Below are positions 37,650-45,592 of a stretch of DNA of 46,911 bases, in pieces. Source of the stretch: Alphaproteobacteria bacterium (GTDB lineage: Bacteria; Pseudomonadota; Alphaproteobacteria; Geminicoccales; Geminicoccaceae); NCBI GenBank assembly GCA_026990035.1, contig JALSIM010000035.1, positions 1-46,911 on the forward strand. Direction: 5' to 3'. Below the pieces are notes generated by a model. It was not told where the DNA came from and did no database searches. It worked only from the letters and a program-made list of their open reading frames with translations. The translations under genes were made by a program, and so were the position numbers. Every line of letters starts with the position of its first letter. The first letter of the stretch is position 1.

Positions 37650-37678
37650 TTGCCTTCACCGCCCCGAGGGGCTAAAGG
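37650..37678 (+). promoter_or_regulatory. Putative promoter of tRNA-Arg
   Basis: TTGCCT (37650-37655) and TAAAGG (37673-37678) stand 17 bp apart, ending 21 bases before the mature tRNA 5' end, a spacing expected for a tRNA promoter. Confidence 0.45.
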
Positions 37679-37699
37679 GACGGCCGCCGATCGGCACGC

Positions 37700-37776
37700 G
37701 CGCCCGTAGCTCAATTGGATAGAGCATCTGACTACGGATCAGAAGGTTGGGGGTTCGAGTCCTCCCGGGCGCGCCA
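37700..37776 (+). tRNA. tRNA-Arg (anticodon ACG)
   Basis: A 77-nt cloverleaf: acceptor GCGCCCG pairs with CGGGCGC, the D arm is GCTC/GAGC, the anticodon stem is TCTGA/TCAGA around the loop CTACGGA (anticodon ACG, reading CGU and, after A34 deamination, CGC/CGA), and the T arm is GGGGG/CCTCC around TTCGAGT. The discriminator is G and CCA is encoded. A promoter-like pair precedes it. Confidence 0.97.
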
Positions 37777-38233
37777 ATCAAATCGAAGACCAAGCCGGAA
37801 CGCCCCGAAGCCGAAAAGCCGATTTGCCGCCACCCGGTCGCCACGGCCCGTGCGCGCGCCGCTGCGCCGGTCGACAGCACGGGGGCACGGGCGATCGGAG
37901 CCGGGTGAAGGATCCCGCCGGTCGCGGGAAAGCCGAGATGCGATGCCGGGACATGTCCGGGGGGCGCTCTTCCGGCAGCATTCGTTTTACAGTTGCGCGT
38001 TTTCGTATCTGCGATAGAAAGATGGACGGATTCGCCCGGATTCCTCCCAGCGAGGCTTCGACCGTCCGATGCACGGCCTCCCGTCCGCGAGGGGGAAGCC
38101 GTCTCGCGGACGGGCGTCGAGGAAGGGGGCCTGCGCCTTTCCGGGCGCGATCCCGGCCCGGCAAGATTGCCGTCGCTCCACCGGGGTGCGGTCGACCGTA
38201 TATCGAGGGAGCATACCGAGGAGGAACAGGATC
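37777..38233. other. 457-bp spacer downstream of tRNA-Arg
   Basis: No gene recognised. It holds an AT-richer island near 37980-38030 with a possible promoter (TTGCGC, 16 bp, TAGAAA, about 37995-38022), then a perfect 12-bp hairpin at 38080-38114. GAGGAGGAACAGG at the end is the ribosome site of the next gene. No copy of the tRNA 3' end was found, so no attachment site can be claimed. Confidence 0.5.
38080..38114 (+). repeat. Perfect 12-bp hairpin in leader region
   Basis: 38080-38091 pairs exactly with 38103-38114 around an 11-nt loop. It lies about 120 bases before the first small gene of the nuclease block. If transcription starts near 38030 it would be part of a long structured 5' leader; without a T-run it is unlikely to be a simple terminator. 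Confidence 0.55.
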
Positions 38234-38518
38234 ATGAACGACATGGTGCGTACCGGCCGCATGATCGTCGAGGAATTCGTGCTCCGAACCGGGATCCAGC
38301 TTCCGGATGACCGGATCGAAGGGATCGTCCGCCGGCTCGTCCACGAGATCGAAGAGGGGGCCGCCGCCGTGGGGCGTCTCGGTCGCAGCGGGGAAAGTCG
38401 GGCCATGGCGCCGATGGACGACGAGGAGTACGATCGTGCGCTCGAGGCGTTCGAGGCGATGCTGCGGGAAATCCACGAAGGGGACGATACGGACGAACCG
38501 CGGAACGGGCGGAGCTGA
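38234..38518 (+). CDS. Hypothetical 94-aa acidic protein
   Basis: Not recognised. The start is supported by GAGGAGGAACAGG just upstream of ATG 38234. The product begins MNDMVRTGRMIVEEFVLRTG, continues as a probable helix (IEGIVRRLVHEIEEGAAAV), has a short Gly/Ser linker and a second helix rich in acidic residues (DDEEYDRALEAFEAMLREIH), and ends in an acidic, polar tail. No signal peptide or membrane span is seen. It is followed 60 bases later by another small gene and then by the YhaO/YhaN-like pair, all on the same strand, so it may belong to that unit. Confidence 0.6.
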   Translation: MNDMVRTGRMIVEEFVLRTGIQLPDDRIEGIVRRLVHEIEEGAAAVGRLGRSGESRAMAPMDDEEYDRALEAFEAMLREIHEGDDTDEPRNGRS

Positions 38519-38578
38519 AGGGCCGATCTTCGTCCAGCGGCAGCGATTCACGGTTACCACTGCGAAGGAGGATATTGC

Positions 38579-38836
38579 ATGGCGTTGTTCTGTGACCTTC
38601 AGAATTTCAGCCTGAGGATCTGCGAGCGTCTGGCCCTGATGACGCAGCTTCGCATGCCCTACGGGGAACTCGAAGCCATGGCCGACGAGATCGCCGACAG
38701 CGTCGCCCACAAGGCGCGGGCGGTCTCGAGACTGCGGAGCCGGGCCGCGAGGGCGCGTTCGCGGTCCCGCGGGGGCGCCGGCGGCAACCGGGGTCGAAAC
38801 CGGGACGACGACCCGCCGATCGCGGTCGCCGCCTGA
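38579..38836 (+). CDS. Hypothetical 85-aa protein with basic tail
   Basis: Not recognised. ATG 38579 is preceded by AAGGAGG at good spacing. The first 50 residues look helical (MALFCDLQNFSLRICERLAL, then GELEAMADEIADSVAHKARA) and the rest is an Arg/Ser/Gly-rich tail (about 50-75) that could bind nucleic acid, ending PPIAVAA. It lies between the 94-aa gene and the YhaO-like nuclease on the same strand, 129 bases before the latter. Confidence 0.55.
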   Translation: MALFCDLQNFSLRICERLALMTQLRMPYGELEAMADEIADSVAHKARAVSRLRSRAARARSRSRGGAGGNRGRNRDDDPPIAVAA

Positions 38837-38965
38837 ACGGGCCGGCCGCGGGGCTCCTGCCGGTCGCAAGGGCTCACGAAGCGGCGAGGGGGCGGGAGGT
38901 TCGTCCCCACCCCGGCGCCGGCATGAAGTGGGCGTCGATCGGAGTTTCGAAGAGAAGGGACGAGG

Positions 38966-40270
38966 ATGTCCGGCTTCCGTTTCGTGCATGCCGCCGACAT
39001 TCATCTGGACGCACCGCTCGCCGGTCTGGCGGGGCTCGAGGAGACCGTCGCCCGGCGGATCCGTACCGCCACCCGCGAGGCGTTCGCGGCTCTGGTCGAC
39101 CGCAGCCTGGAGGAACGGGCCGCCTTCCTGATCCTCGCCGGCGACGTGTTCGACGATAGCGACCGCGACATGCGGACGGCGATCTTCTTCGCCGACCGGA
39201 TGCGCCGTCTCGCCTCGGCGGGGATCCGGGTCTTCCTCCTCCACGGCAACCACGATGCGGGCAGCGGAATCACCCGTCATCTGCCGCTGCCCGACAACGT
39301 CCGGGTCTTCCCGGCGGACCGTGCCACCACTTTCCGGATCGAAGAACTCGCCGTCGCCCTGCACGGCCGCAGCTATCCGAAGCGGGAGGTGCGGGAGGAT
39401 CTCGCCGCCGGCTATCCGGATCCGGTCGGGGACTTTTTCAACATCGGCGTCCTCCACACCGCCCTGGACGGCCGCGAGGGCCACGCGAACTACGCCCCCT
39501 GTTCTCTCGAGGGGCTGCGCGCCAAGGGTTACGACTATTGGGCGCTGGGCCACGTCCACGGCCACGAGATCGTCCGCCGCGATCCGCCGATCGTCTTCCC
39601 TGGAAAGCTGCAGGGACGCCACATCCGCGAGACGGGTCCGGGCGGGGCGGTCCTGACGGAAGTGGCGGACGGCACGGCCCGGGAGCTCGTCTTTCTCGAT
39701 CTCGACGTGGTGCGATGGAGCCGGATCGAGTTGGACGTCGGGGAGCTCGAGAACATCGAGGAAGTGCAGGCGGCCATCGGCAATGCGATCGGTGATGCCG
39801 TCGACACGGAGGCGAACGGGCGCTTTCTGATCTGCCGCGTCGTACTCGTGGGGCGTACGCTGCTGCACGACGCGCTCGCGGTGGAACTGCCGCGGCTGAG
39901 GGAAAACGCGAGTCTGGACGCCGTGGCGAAGGGGGCGCAGGGCGCCTGGGTGGAGCGGATCGAGCTGCGGACGGAGCGTCCCGACCGCGGCCGGCCCGAC
40001 CTGGGCGAGGACTTCGATCCCCTGCTCGACGAACTCGTCCGGCTGTCCGGCGATCCGGAGTTCCATCGGGAGATCCTCGGGAAGGAAGAGTTCGGCCGCT
40101 TCCTGGAACGTCTTCCGGCGGAGGTGCGGCAGGCGCCCGAGGATCCGATCCTCGCTGCACTCCTCGAAGGGGATTCGGATCCCCTTCCGCTTCTGGAGGA
40201 GGCGCGGCGGCAGATCCTCGGGCGGATCGGGCGCGGAACCGATGCCCGGGCGGATTCTCGACGGAGATAG
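38966..40270 (+). CDS. YhaO-like DNA repair exonuclease (Mre11/SbcD-type)
   Basis: A calcineurin-like metallophosphoesterase of 434 residues, predicted to be the nuclease partner of the SMC-like ATPase next door. Phosphoesterase motifs appear in order: HAADIHLDAPL (about 8-18), ILAGDVFDDSD, LLHGNHDAG, and GVLHTAL with ALGHVHGHEI supplying the last His ligands. The HAADIHLDAPL form and the C-terminal region of about 180 residues fit the YhaO branch rather than SbcD. ATG 38966 follows GAAGGGACGAGG. It lies 18 bases before the YhaN-like gene. Confidence 0.87.
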   Translation: MSGFRFVHAADIHLDAPLAGLAGLEETVARRIRTATREAFAALVDRSLEERAAFLILAGDVFDDSDRDMRTAIFFADRMRRLASAGIRVFLLHGNHDAGSGITRHLPLPDNVRVFPADRATTFRIEELAVALHGRSYPKREVREDLAAGYPDPVGDFFNIGVLHTALDGREGHANYAPCSLEGLRAKGYDYWALGHVHGHEIVRRDPPIVFPGKLQGRHIRETGPGGAVLTEVADGTARELVFLDLDVVRWSRIELDVGELENIEEVQAAIGNAIGDAVDTEANGRFLICRVVLVGRTLLHDALAVELPRLRENASLDAVAKGAQGAWVERIELRTERPDRGRPDLGEDFDPLLDELVRLSGDPEFHREILGKEEFGRFLERLPAEVRQAPEDPILAALLEGDSDPLPLLEEARRQILGRIGRGTDARADSRRR

Positions 40271-40288
40271 CCGGGACCGGAATGCACC

Positions 40289-43200
40289 ATGCGTATTCAT
40301 CGGCTGAAGCTCGAACGATACGGGCACTTCGACGATCTCGAGCTGGAATTTCCCGAGGGCCAGCCGGACCTGCACATCGTCTACGGCCGCAACGAAGCGG
40401 GCAAGTCGACGGTGCTGCGGGCGGTGATCGACCTCCTCTGCGGCATCCGGAGGCATCGACCCTACCCCTTCCCCTACCGTGATCGCGACGTGCGGATCAG
40501 GGCCTGTCTCGTGCACGGCGACAGCGCGGTGACCTTCATCCGCGAACGAGGTGACACGAGCGCCCTGCCGGAGGCGGTGTGGCCGCACGGACCCGTCGCG
40601 CGCGAATCGTACACGCGGCTGTTCGGCCTCGACCACGAGCGGCTGCGCGCCGGCGGGCAGGAGATCCTGGAAGGCGGGGGCGAAGTGGGCGGGGCACTGC
40701 TCGGTGCGACCACCGGTCTCGAAGGCCTCGGCGGGCTGCGGGAAGAGCTTCGGAAGGAGGCCGAGGAGATCTGGATCCCGGCACCGAATGCGTCCCGCCG
40801 CTTTCACGAGCTGCTTCGGCAACTGCGCGGGATCGATCATCGACTGCGGGAGCTCGAGGTTCCGGGGAGCGAGTGGGCGCGGCGGCAGAGTGCGGCCGAG
40901 GAGGCCGAAACGGCCCATCGCGATCTCGAAGCGCGCATCGGCCGGTACGATGCCGAACTTCGACGCCTCGAGCGGATCCGGCGTGTCCATCCGCTCGTGC
41001 GAAGGCGGCGCAATCTCCAGAAGGAGATCGCGGAGCTCGCAGACCTTCCGGACCTTCCTCCCGATGCCGCGGACAGGCTGGCGCGTGCTCGCGAACGAGA
41101 GGCGGTGACGGCGAAGCGGCTTTCCACCCTGCAGGGTCAGATCGAGCGGCTGGAGGCCCGCAGAGAGGAGATCCGTTGCGATCGCGTCCTGCTCGCGCAC
41201 GCCGAGGCCATCGAGCGCCTCCAGGCCCGCTGCAACGTCGTCGCGAAGGAGCGGGAGGACCTTCCCGAGCGGCGTGCAGAGCTCGATCGCGAGCGGGAGC
41301 GCCTTGCGAAGCTGGCGGCGGAGGTGGGCTGGCCCACAGAGGTGGAGGCCGTGCGGGTACGGCTGCCCTCGCCCGTCGTCGTCCGGAACCTCCGGGCGCT
41401 GCTGAAGCGAGGAACCGAGCTCACGACGCGCCTCGAGAGCGCCGAGAGGGTGTGGACCGAGGCCACCACGAAGGTGGAAACCCTGGGCGAGCGCCTCGCG
41501 GAGCTGCCGCAACCGCCCGACCCGGGACCACTCGCCGACGCCGTGAACGCGCTGACCGGGATCGGCGACATCGGGGAGCAGATCCGCACCGCCGAGGTCC
41601 AGGACCGTCGGACCCGCGAGGAACTCTGCCGGCTGCTCGCGCGCATGCGGCCGCGGCTGGCGGACGCGGAGGGGTTGGCTTCGCTGCCGGTGCCGCCACC
41701 CGAACGGGTGAAAGCGTGCCGCGATCGCATCCGTGAAATCGAAGGCCGGCTCGAGAAGCTGGATCAGCGCCGTGGTGAACTGGAGCGGCGACTCGCCGGT
41801 CTCCGGGCCCGGCGGGAACGTCTGGCGCGCGAAGAGGGCGCCGTCTCCGCGGACGAGCTGCGGCATGCGCGTCGGCACCGCGATCGGGGCTGGGCGCTGA
41901 TCCGCCGCATCCACGTGGAGCGCCGGCGGGTGGAGGATGCCGAGATCGAGGCGTTCGCGGGCGAAGGCGGTGATCTCGTCCACGCATACGAGGAAGCGGT
42001 CCGACGAGCCGACGCCCTCGGCGACCGGCGCTTCGAGAGGGCGCACGCAGCGGCGCAGCTCTCCGAGATTCAGCAGCACATCGACGCCGACGAGGCGGAG
42101 CTGGCCCGGGTCGTGGAAGAGGTGGAGGAGCTGCGCGGACGGCGCGATGCGCTGGAGCGGGAATGGCGGGGGCTGTGGCAGCCGACGGGCGTCGATCCCC
42201 TCTCTCCGGAGGAGATGCTGGCCTGGCTCGCCGACCGCGACCGGGCGCTCGGGATCCACGGGCAGCGGGAGCAGGTGCGTCGGGAGTTGGAATCGCTCGC
42301 AGCGAGAGAGGGGAAGCTGCGGTCCACCCTGCTGGAGGCCCTGCGGGTCGTGGACGGCGTTGCACGGGCGCCCGAGGAGGGCCTGGGCCACCTGCTGGCG
42401 GCCGCACAGCGACGGCTGCGGGAACTGGAAAACGAACGGGATCGGCGTCGGCAACTGGAGGAGGCACTCGAAGAAGCCCGTCGCACCGAAGGGCAGCACC
42501 GTCGGGAGTACGAAAGGGCCCGCGAGGCCCTGCGTGGCTGGGAGGAGGAACGGCGGCGCACCCTGCGGGGTGTCGCTCTCTCTCCGGACACTGCGCCGGA
42601 GGCCGTCGAGGCCTGGATCGAAACCGTCGACGAGATGCGGGGGGTACTGACCGAAATCGACAAACTGGCAAACCAGCGCATCGCCCGTATCGAGCGCGAC
42701 CTGGAGAACTTCCGGCAGGACGCCCGCGCGCTGCTCGAGCGCCTCGCCCCCGATCTGGTCGCGCAGGATCCGCTCGATGCGGTGCCGCGCCTCCATCGGC
42801 GGTTGACGAAAGCGCGGGAGCAGGAGGCGAAGCGCAGGGAGATCGAGGCCTCCCTCGCGCAGCTTCGCGAAGAGCTCGCGCAGGTGCAGGACGAATGGCG
42901 CGAGGTGAAGGCCGTGATCGACGGCTTGCTGGGGGCGGCGGGCGTAGAGGACCTCGACAGCCTGCGGGATCTGCTGGAGCGCGCCGAACGAAGGCGGGAT
43001 CTCGAAGAGAAGCTGGAGCAGGTCCTCGGGGACCTCGAGCACCACGGCGAGGGACGATCCGTCGAGGATCTGGAGGCCGCATGCGCGGGGGTCGATCCCG
43101 ATGCGCTGCCCGCTGAGATCGAGCGCCTCCGGCGTGAGCTCGAAGAGCTGAAGGCCCGGCTTTCCGAGTACCACACGAGATGGCAGGACGCGCGCCGATG

Positions 43201-43780
43201 TTTCGAGGAGATCGGCGGCGACGACGCCGTGGTCCGCCTCCGGGCCGAACGGGAGGAGATGGTGGCGAAACTGCGGGAGTGGGCCGCGCGTTACGTCCGG
43301 CTCGCCGCGGCCGTGGAGATGCTGGAGCGGGTGGAAGAACGGGTTCGCAAGGAGAAGGGGCCGGAGATGCTCCGTCTTGCCTCCGAGATCTTCCGGGAGC
43401 TCACGCGGGGTTCGTTCGAAGGTTTGGAAGTGGAGCAGGCGGCCGGCCGGCCGTATCTGCGCGGTGTCCGTGGCGAGGCGAGGTACGGGGTCGAGGAGAT
43501 GAGCGATGGGACCGTCGACCAGCTCCACCTCGCTCTCCGGATCGCCGGGGTGGAGGAACGGGTCCGCGAGCGGCCGCTGCCCTTCGTGGCGGACGATCTC
43601 CTGGTCAATTTCGACGACGAACGGGCGAAGGCGGCCCTGCGCGTCCTCGCCCAGCTCGCGCGCCACACGCAGGTGCTGGTGTTCACCCACCACCGCCATC
43701 TGCTCGACCTCGCCCGCGAAACCCTGGGTGACGGGCTCTCCATCTCCGCATTCGGGGAACCGGCGGCGGAAGGAGAATGA
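40289..43780 (+). CDS. YhaN-like SMC/Rad50-type ATPase
   Basis: A 1163-residue ATPase with split ABC head and long coiled coil. Walker A is GRNEAGKST at 33-41; near the C terminus are the signature EEMSDGTVDQLHLALR, Walker B LPFVADDLL and H-loop VFTHHRHLL. Between them are charged heptad-like helices (about 190-1020). No CxxC zinc hook is seen at the apex, unlike Rad50/SbcC, and the N terminus MRIHRLKLERYGHFDDLELE is of the YhaN (AAA_27) type. With the YhaO-like nuclease it should form an ATP-gated nuclease acting on DNA ends or hairpins (family inference). In Bacillus, yhaO-yhaN are adjacent to yhaM; YhaM is absent here. Confidence 0.87.
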   Translation: MRIHRLKLERYGHFDDLELEFPEGQPDLHIVYGRNEAGKSTVLRAVIDLLCGIRRHRPYPFPYRDRDVRIRACLVHGDSAVTFIRERGDTSALPEAVWPHGPVARESYTRLFGLDHERLRAGGQEILEGGGEVGGALLGATTGLEGLGGLREELRKEAEEIWIPAPNASRRFHELLRQLRGIDHRLRELEVPGSEWARRQSAAEEAETAHRDLEARIGRYDAELRRLERIRRVHPLVRRRRNLQKEIAELADLPDLPPDAADRLARAREREAVTAKRLSTLQGQIERLEARREEIRCDRVLLAHAEAIERLQARCNVVAKEREDLPERRAELDRERERLAKLAAEVGWPTEVEAVRVRLPSPVVVRNLRALLKRGTELTTRLESAERVWTEATTKVETLGERLAELPQPPDPGPLADAVNALTGIGDIGEQIRTAEVQDRRTREELCRLLARMRPRLADAEGLASLPVPPPERVKACRDRIREIEGRLEKLDQRRGELERRLAGLRARRERLAREEGAVSADELRHARRHRDRGWALIRRIHVERRRVEDAEIEAFAGEGGDLVHAYEEAVRRADALGDRRFERAHAAAQLSEIQQHIDADEAELARVVEEVEELRGRRDALEREWRGLWQPTGVDPLSPEEMLAWLADRDRALGIHGQREQVRRELESLAAREGKLRSTLLEALRVVDGVARAPEEGLGHLLAAAQRRLRELENERDRRRQLEEALEEARRTEGQHRREYERAREALRGWEEERRRTLRGVALSPDTAPEAVEAWIETVDEMRGVLTEIDKLANQRIARIERDLENFRQDARALLERLAPDLVAQDPLDAVPRLHRRLTKAREQEAKRREIEASLAQLREELAQVQDEWREVKAVIDGLLGAAGVEDLDSLRDLLERAERRRDLEEKLEQVLGDLEHHGEGRSVEDLEAACAGVDPDALPAEIERLRRELEELKARLSEYHTRWQDARRCFEEIGGDDAVVRLRAEREEMVAKLREWAARYVRLAAAVEMLERVEERVRKEKGPEMLRLASEIFRELTRGSFEGLEVEQAAGRPYLRGVRGEARYGVEEMSDGTVDQLHLALRIAGVEERVRERPLPFVADDLLVNFDDERAKAALRVLAQLARHTQVLVFTHHRHLLDLARETLGDGLSISAFGEPAAEGE

Positions 43781-43783
43781 TCC

Positions 43784-43812
43784 GCGGCGTCGGGGGATCG
43801 CCCCGATGCCGC
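43784..43812. terminator. Bidirectional hairpin terminator
   Basis: A 12-bp stem (43784-43795 with 43801-43812, one wobble) with a 5-nt loop lies between the convergent YhaN-like and DUF2905 genes, 3 bases after the former stop and followed by GTTT on the plus strand. Confidence 0.7.
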
Positions 43813-43815
43813 GTT

Positions 43816-44016
43816 TCACCGGTTGAACAGCCAGAAGAGGAAGCTCAGCACCAGGCTCACCAGGATCGAGGTGGTGATCGGGATGTAGACGCGGAGCCCG
43901 TCCCGCTCGATGACGATGTCGCCGGGCAGCCGGCCGAGACCGAGCTTGCCCAGGAACGACCAGAGGATGCCGATCACGATCAGGACCAGGCCCAGCAGGA
44001 TCAGGAACTTGGACAT
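43816..44016 (-). CDS. DUF2905 small membrane protein
   Basis: A 66-residue inner-membrane protein with two spans: MSKFLILLGLVLIVIGILW at the start and ITTSILVSLVLSFLFWLFNR at the end, joined by GRLPGDIVIERDGLRVYIP. The PGDI-IER and TTSI patterns are the DUF2905 signature; function unknown. Its start overlaps the end of the winged-helix gene by 16 bases, so the two are probably co-expressed. Confidence 0.88.
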   Translation of the reverse strand: MSKFLILLGLVLIVIGILWSFLGKLGLGRLPGDIVIERDGLRVYIPITTSILVSLVLSFLFWLFNR

Positions 44017-44540
44017 TCTCCGCCTCCGCCTGCGGGAGTCGCTTCGTCGCGGGCGGTGAACCAGCCGTTTTCCCAGACCAGATGGTCGATGGTGTCGAAG
44101 GGATGCGGGTTGGCGGTGGGCGGCAGCCCCGCACGGAAGGCCTCCATGCCGGCGATGAAGGCCTCGTGCCGGGGGTCGTCGGCGGCCCCGGCACCGCCGG
44201 TACGGGCGAGGAACGCCCGGTATTCCGGAAAGCGCATCAGCACCGTCTCGTCGATGCCGTGCTCGGCCTCGGCCAGCAGCTCGCGGCCCCGCGGGGTGAG
44301 CCGGAAACGATTCGCGGTCACCGGCTCCAGGGCACCGGCGGCGACGAGCTGCCGGGCGCAGCGTTCGAGGCGGTGCTTCACTTCCTCCCAGTCGACCGGC
44401 TCCGCCTCCCCGCTCTCCTCCCGGAGATGCCGGAGCCGGACGAGGGCCGCCCCCAGGCCGTCGGTCGCCGGCTCTGCGACCCGCAGCAGGGCCAGCATGA
44501 GATCGGGATCGTGGAGGAGGGTCTGCTCTTCGCTGGTCAC
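44001..44540 (-). CDS. Winged-helix protein with C-terminal RMF-like segment
   Basis: A 179-residue protein of unknown function. Residues about 10-100 look like a winged helix ending in RFRLTPRGRELLAEAEHG, a pattern shared with Mrr-type N-terminal and other DNA-binding wings. Residues about 125-165 (HEAFIAGMEAFRAGLPPTAN, then PHPFDTIDHLVWENGWFTA) resemble ribosome modulation factor: a Gly-spaced basic helix, a Pro/hydrophobic turn and a W--GW--A end. GTG 44540 is preferred (GGGAG 8 bases upstream); GTG 44558 is possible. The start and ribosome site lie in one arm of a perfect inverted repeat (44540-44589). It overlaps the DUF2905 gene. Both domain calls are by pattern only. Confidence 0.65.
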   Translation of the reverse strand: MTSEEQTLLHDPDLMLALLRVAEPATDGLGAALVRLRHLREESGEAEPVDWEEVKHRLERCARQLVAAGALEPVTANRFRLTPRGRELLAEAEHGIDETVLMRFPEYRAFLARTGGAGAADDPRHEAFIAGMEAFRAGLPPTANPHPFDTIDHLVWENGWFTARDEATPAGGGGECPSS

Positions 44541-44589
44541 GGCACCGGCTCCCTGCACCGCCCGAGCATCAGATGGGGAGCCGGTGCCG
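44540..44589 (-). promoter_or_regulatory. Perfect 14-bp inverted repeat over the translation start
   Basis: 44540-44553 is the exact reverse complement of 44576-44589, with a 22-nt loop. On the minus strand the 3' arm contains the GGGAG ribosome site and reaches the first base of the GTG start at 44540. It could hide the ribosome site in a hairpin, or be an operator for the encoded winged-helix protein. Confidence 0.6.
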
Positions 44590-44600
44590 GCATGTCAGGG

Positions 44601-44620
44601 GGCGCCGGAGCGCGGGCGCC
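44601..44620 (-). terminator. Short GC hairpin after metallo-hydrolase gene
   Basis: GGCGCC repeats at 44601-44606 and 44615-44620 form a 6-bp stem with 8-nt loop directly after the stop of the metallo-beta-lactamase-fold gene. No T-run; weak evidence. Confidence 0.3.
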
Positions 44621-44622
44621 GT

Positions 44623-45483
44623 TCAGAGCCGGTTGAGAGGCACCTTCAGATACCGCACCCCGTTGTCCTCGGGCGGCGGGAGATCGCCGGCGCGAATGTT
44701 GATCTGGATCGAGGGGATCAGGAGCTGCGGCACGTCCAGGGTGCGGTCGCGGGCGGTGCGCATCTCGACGAATTCCTCCTCGCTGCGACCGCCGCCGACG
44801 TGGATGTTGCGCTCCCGCTCTTCGGCCACCGTCGTTTCCCAGCGGGGTTCGCGGCCGCCGGGCTGGTAGTCGTGGCACATGAACAGACGGGTTTGCGGCG
44901 GCAGGGCCAGGATCTTCTGGATCGAGCGGTAGAGGGTATGGGCGTCGCCGCCCGGAAAGTCCGCCCGGGCGGTGCCGGAATCGGGCATGAAGAGGGTGTC
45001 GCCGACGAAGGCCACGTCGCCCATCACGTAGGTGCAGCAGGCCGGGGTGTGGCCCGGGGTGTACATCACCCGCGCCTCGAGACGACCGATGGTGAAGGTC
45101 TCGCCGTCCTCGAACAGATGGTCGAACTGGCGCCCGTCGGTGTTGAAGGTCCGCTCGAGGTTGAACACCTCGCGGAAGATCTTCTGCACTTCGGTGATCC
45201 GCGCGCCGATGGCGATGCGACCGCCCAGCTTCGCCTTGAGATAGCGCGCCGCGCTCAGATGATCGGCATGGGCGTGGGTCTCGAGGATCCATTCCACCTC
45301 CAGCCCCCGCTCCCTGACATGGGCGACGATGCGGTCGGCCGAATCGGTCTTCGTGCGTCCCGAATTGGGCTGGTAGTCGAGCACCGAATCGATGATCGCA
45401 CATTTGCGTCCGTTGGGCTCGACGACCACGTGGGAGATGGTACTGGTCGCGGGATCGAAGAAGGAATCGACCGAGATCTGCAT
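44623..45483 (-). CDS. MBL-fold hydrolase, persulfide dioxygenase (ETHE1/Blh)-like
   Basis: A metallo-beta-lactamase-fold protein of 286 residues, probably oxidising glutathione persulfide in sulfide detoxification. Metal ligands are H70, H72, D74 and H75 (ETHAHADHLSA), H145 (YTPGHTPAC), D162 (VGDTLF) and H204 (CHDY). The PDSGTARADFPGGDA segment and the C-terminal REPRWETTVAEERERNIHVG are typical of the Blh branch, often under the sulfide sensor BigR/SqrR (family knowledge; no such regulator is seen here). AGGAGG lies 8 bases before the ATG. An AT-rich island 55-70 bases upstream is the likely promoter. Confidence 0.85.
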   Translation of the reverse strand: MQISVDSFFDPATSTISHVVVEPNGRKCAIIDSVLDYQPNSGRTKTDSADRIVAHVRERGLEVEWILETHAHADHLSAARYLKAKLGGRIAIGARITEVQKIFREVFNLERTFNTDGRQFDHLFEDGETFTIGRLEARVMYTPGHTPACCTYVMGDVAFVGDTLFMPDSGTARADFPGGDAHTLYRSIQKILALPPQTRLFMCHDYQPGGREPRWETTVAEERERNIHVGGGRSEEEFVEMRTARDRTLDVPQLLIPSIQINIRAGDLPPPEDNGVRYLKVPLNRL

Positions 45484-45535
45484 GCCCTTGCCCTCCTGCT
45501 CGTCGCGACGGCGCGGCGACGACCCGCGCCGGCCG

Positions 45536-45550
45536 TTTATATTAGTATTT
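45536..45550 (-). promoter_or_regulatory. AT-rich promoter/operator candidate for the MBL-fold gene
   Basis: A 15-base all-but-one A/T stretch, on the minus strand AAATACTAATATAAA, stands out in GC-rich sequence between lolD and the MBL-fold gene. It is nearly palindromic and contains -10-like elements; the -35 could not be fixed. Confidence 0.4.
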
Positions 45551-45592
45551 GCGAAAGCTCCGGCCTTGGCAAGGGGGCGCCGGCGGCTCCCG

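Noticed and set aside
37760-37776. tRNA-Arg 3' end as attachment site of an integrated element
   Set aside because: No direct repeat of the tRNA 3' end was found to the right, and there is no integrase, transposase or phage gene in the window.
37778-44194. Uninterrupted minus-strand open frame of 2138 codons opposite the YhaO/YhaN-like genes
   Set aside because: It is antisense to two genes with clear motifs, has no recognisable domain, and such frames arise because high-GC codon use leaves few stops on the opposite strand.
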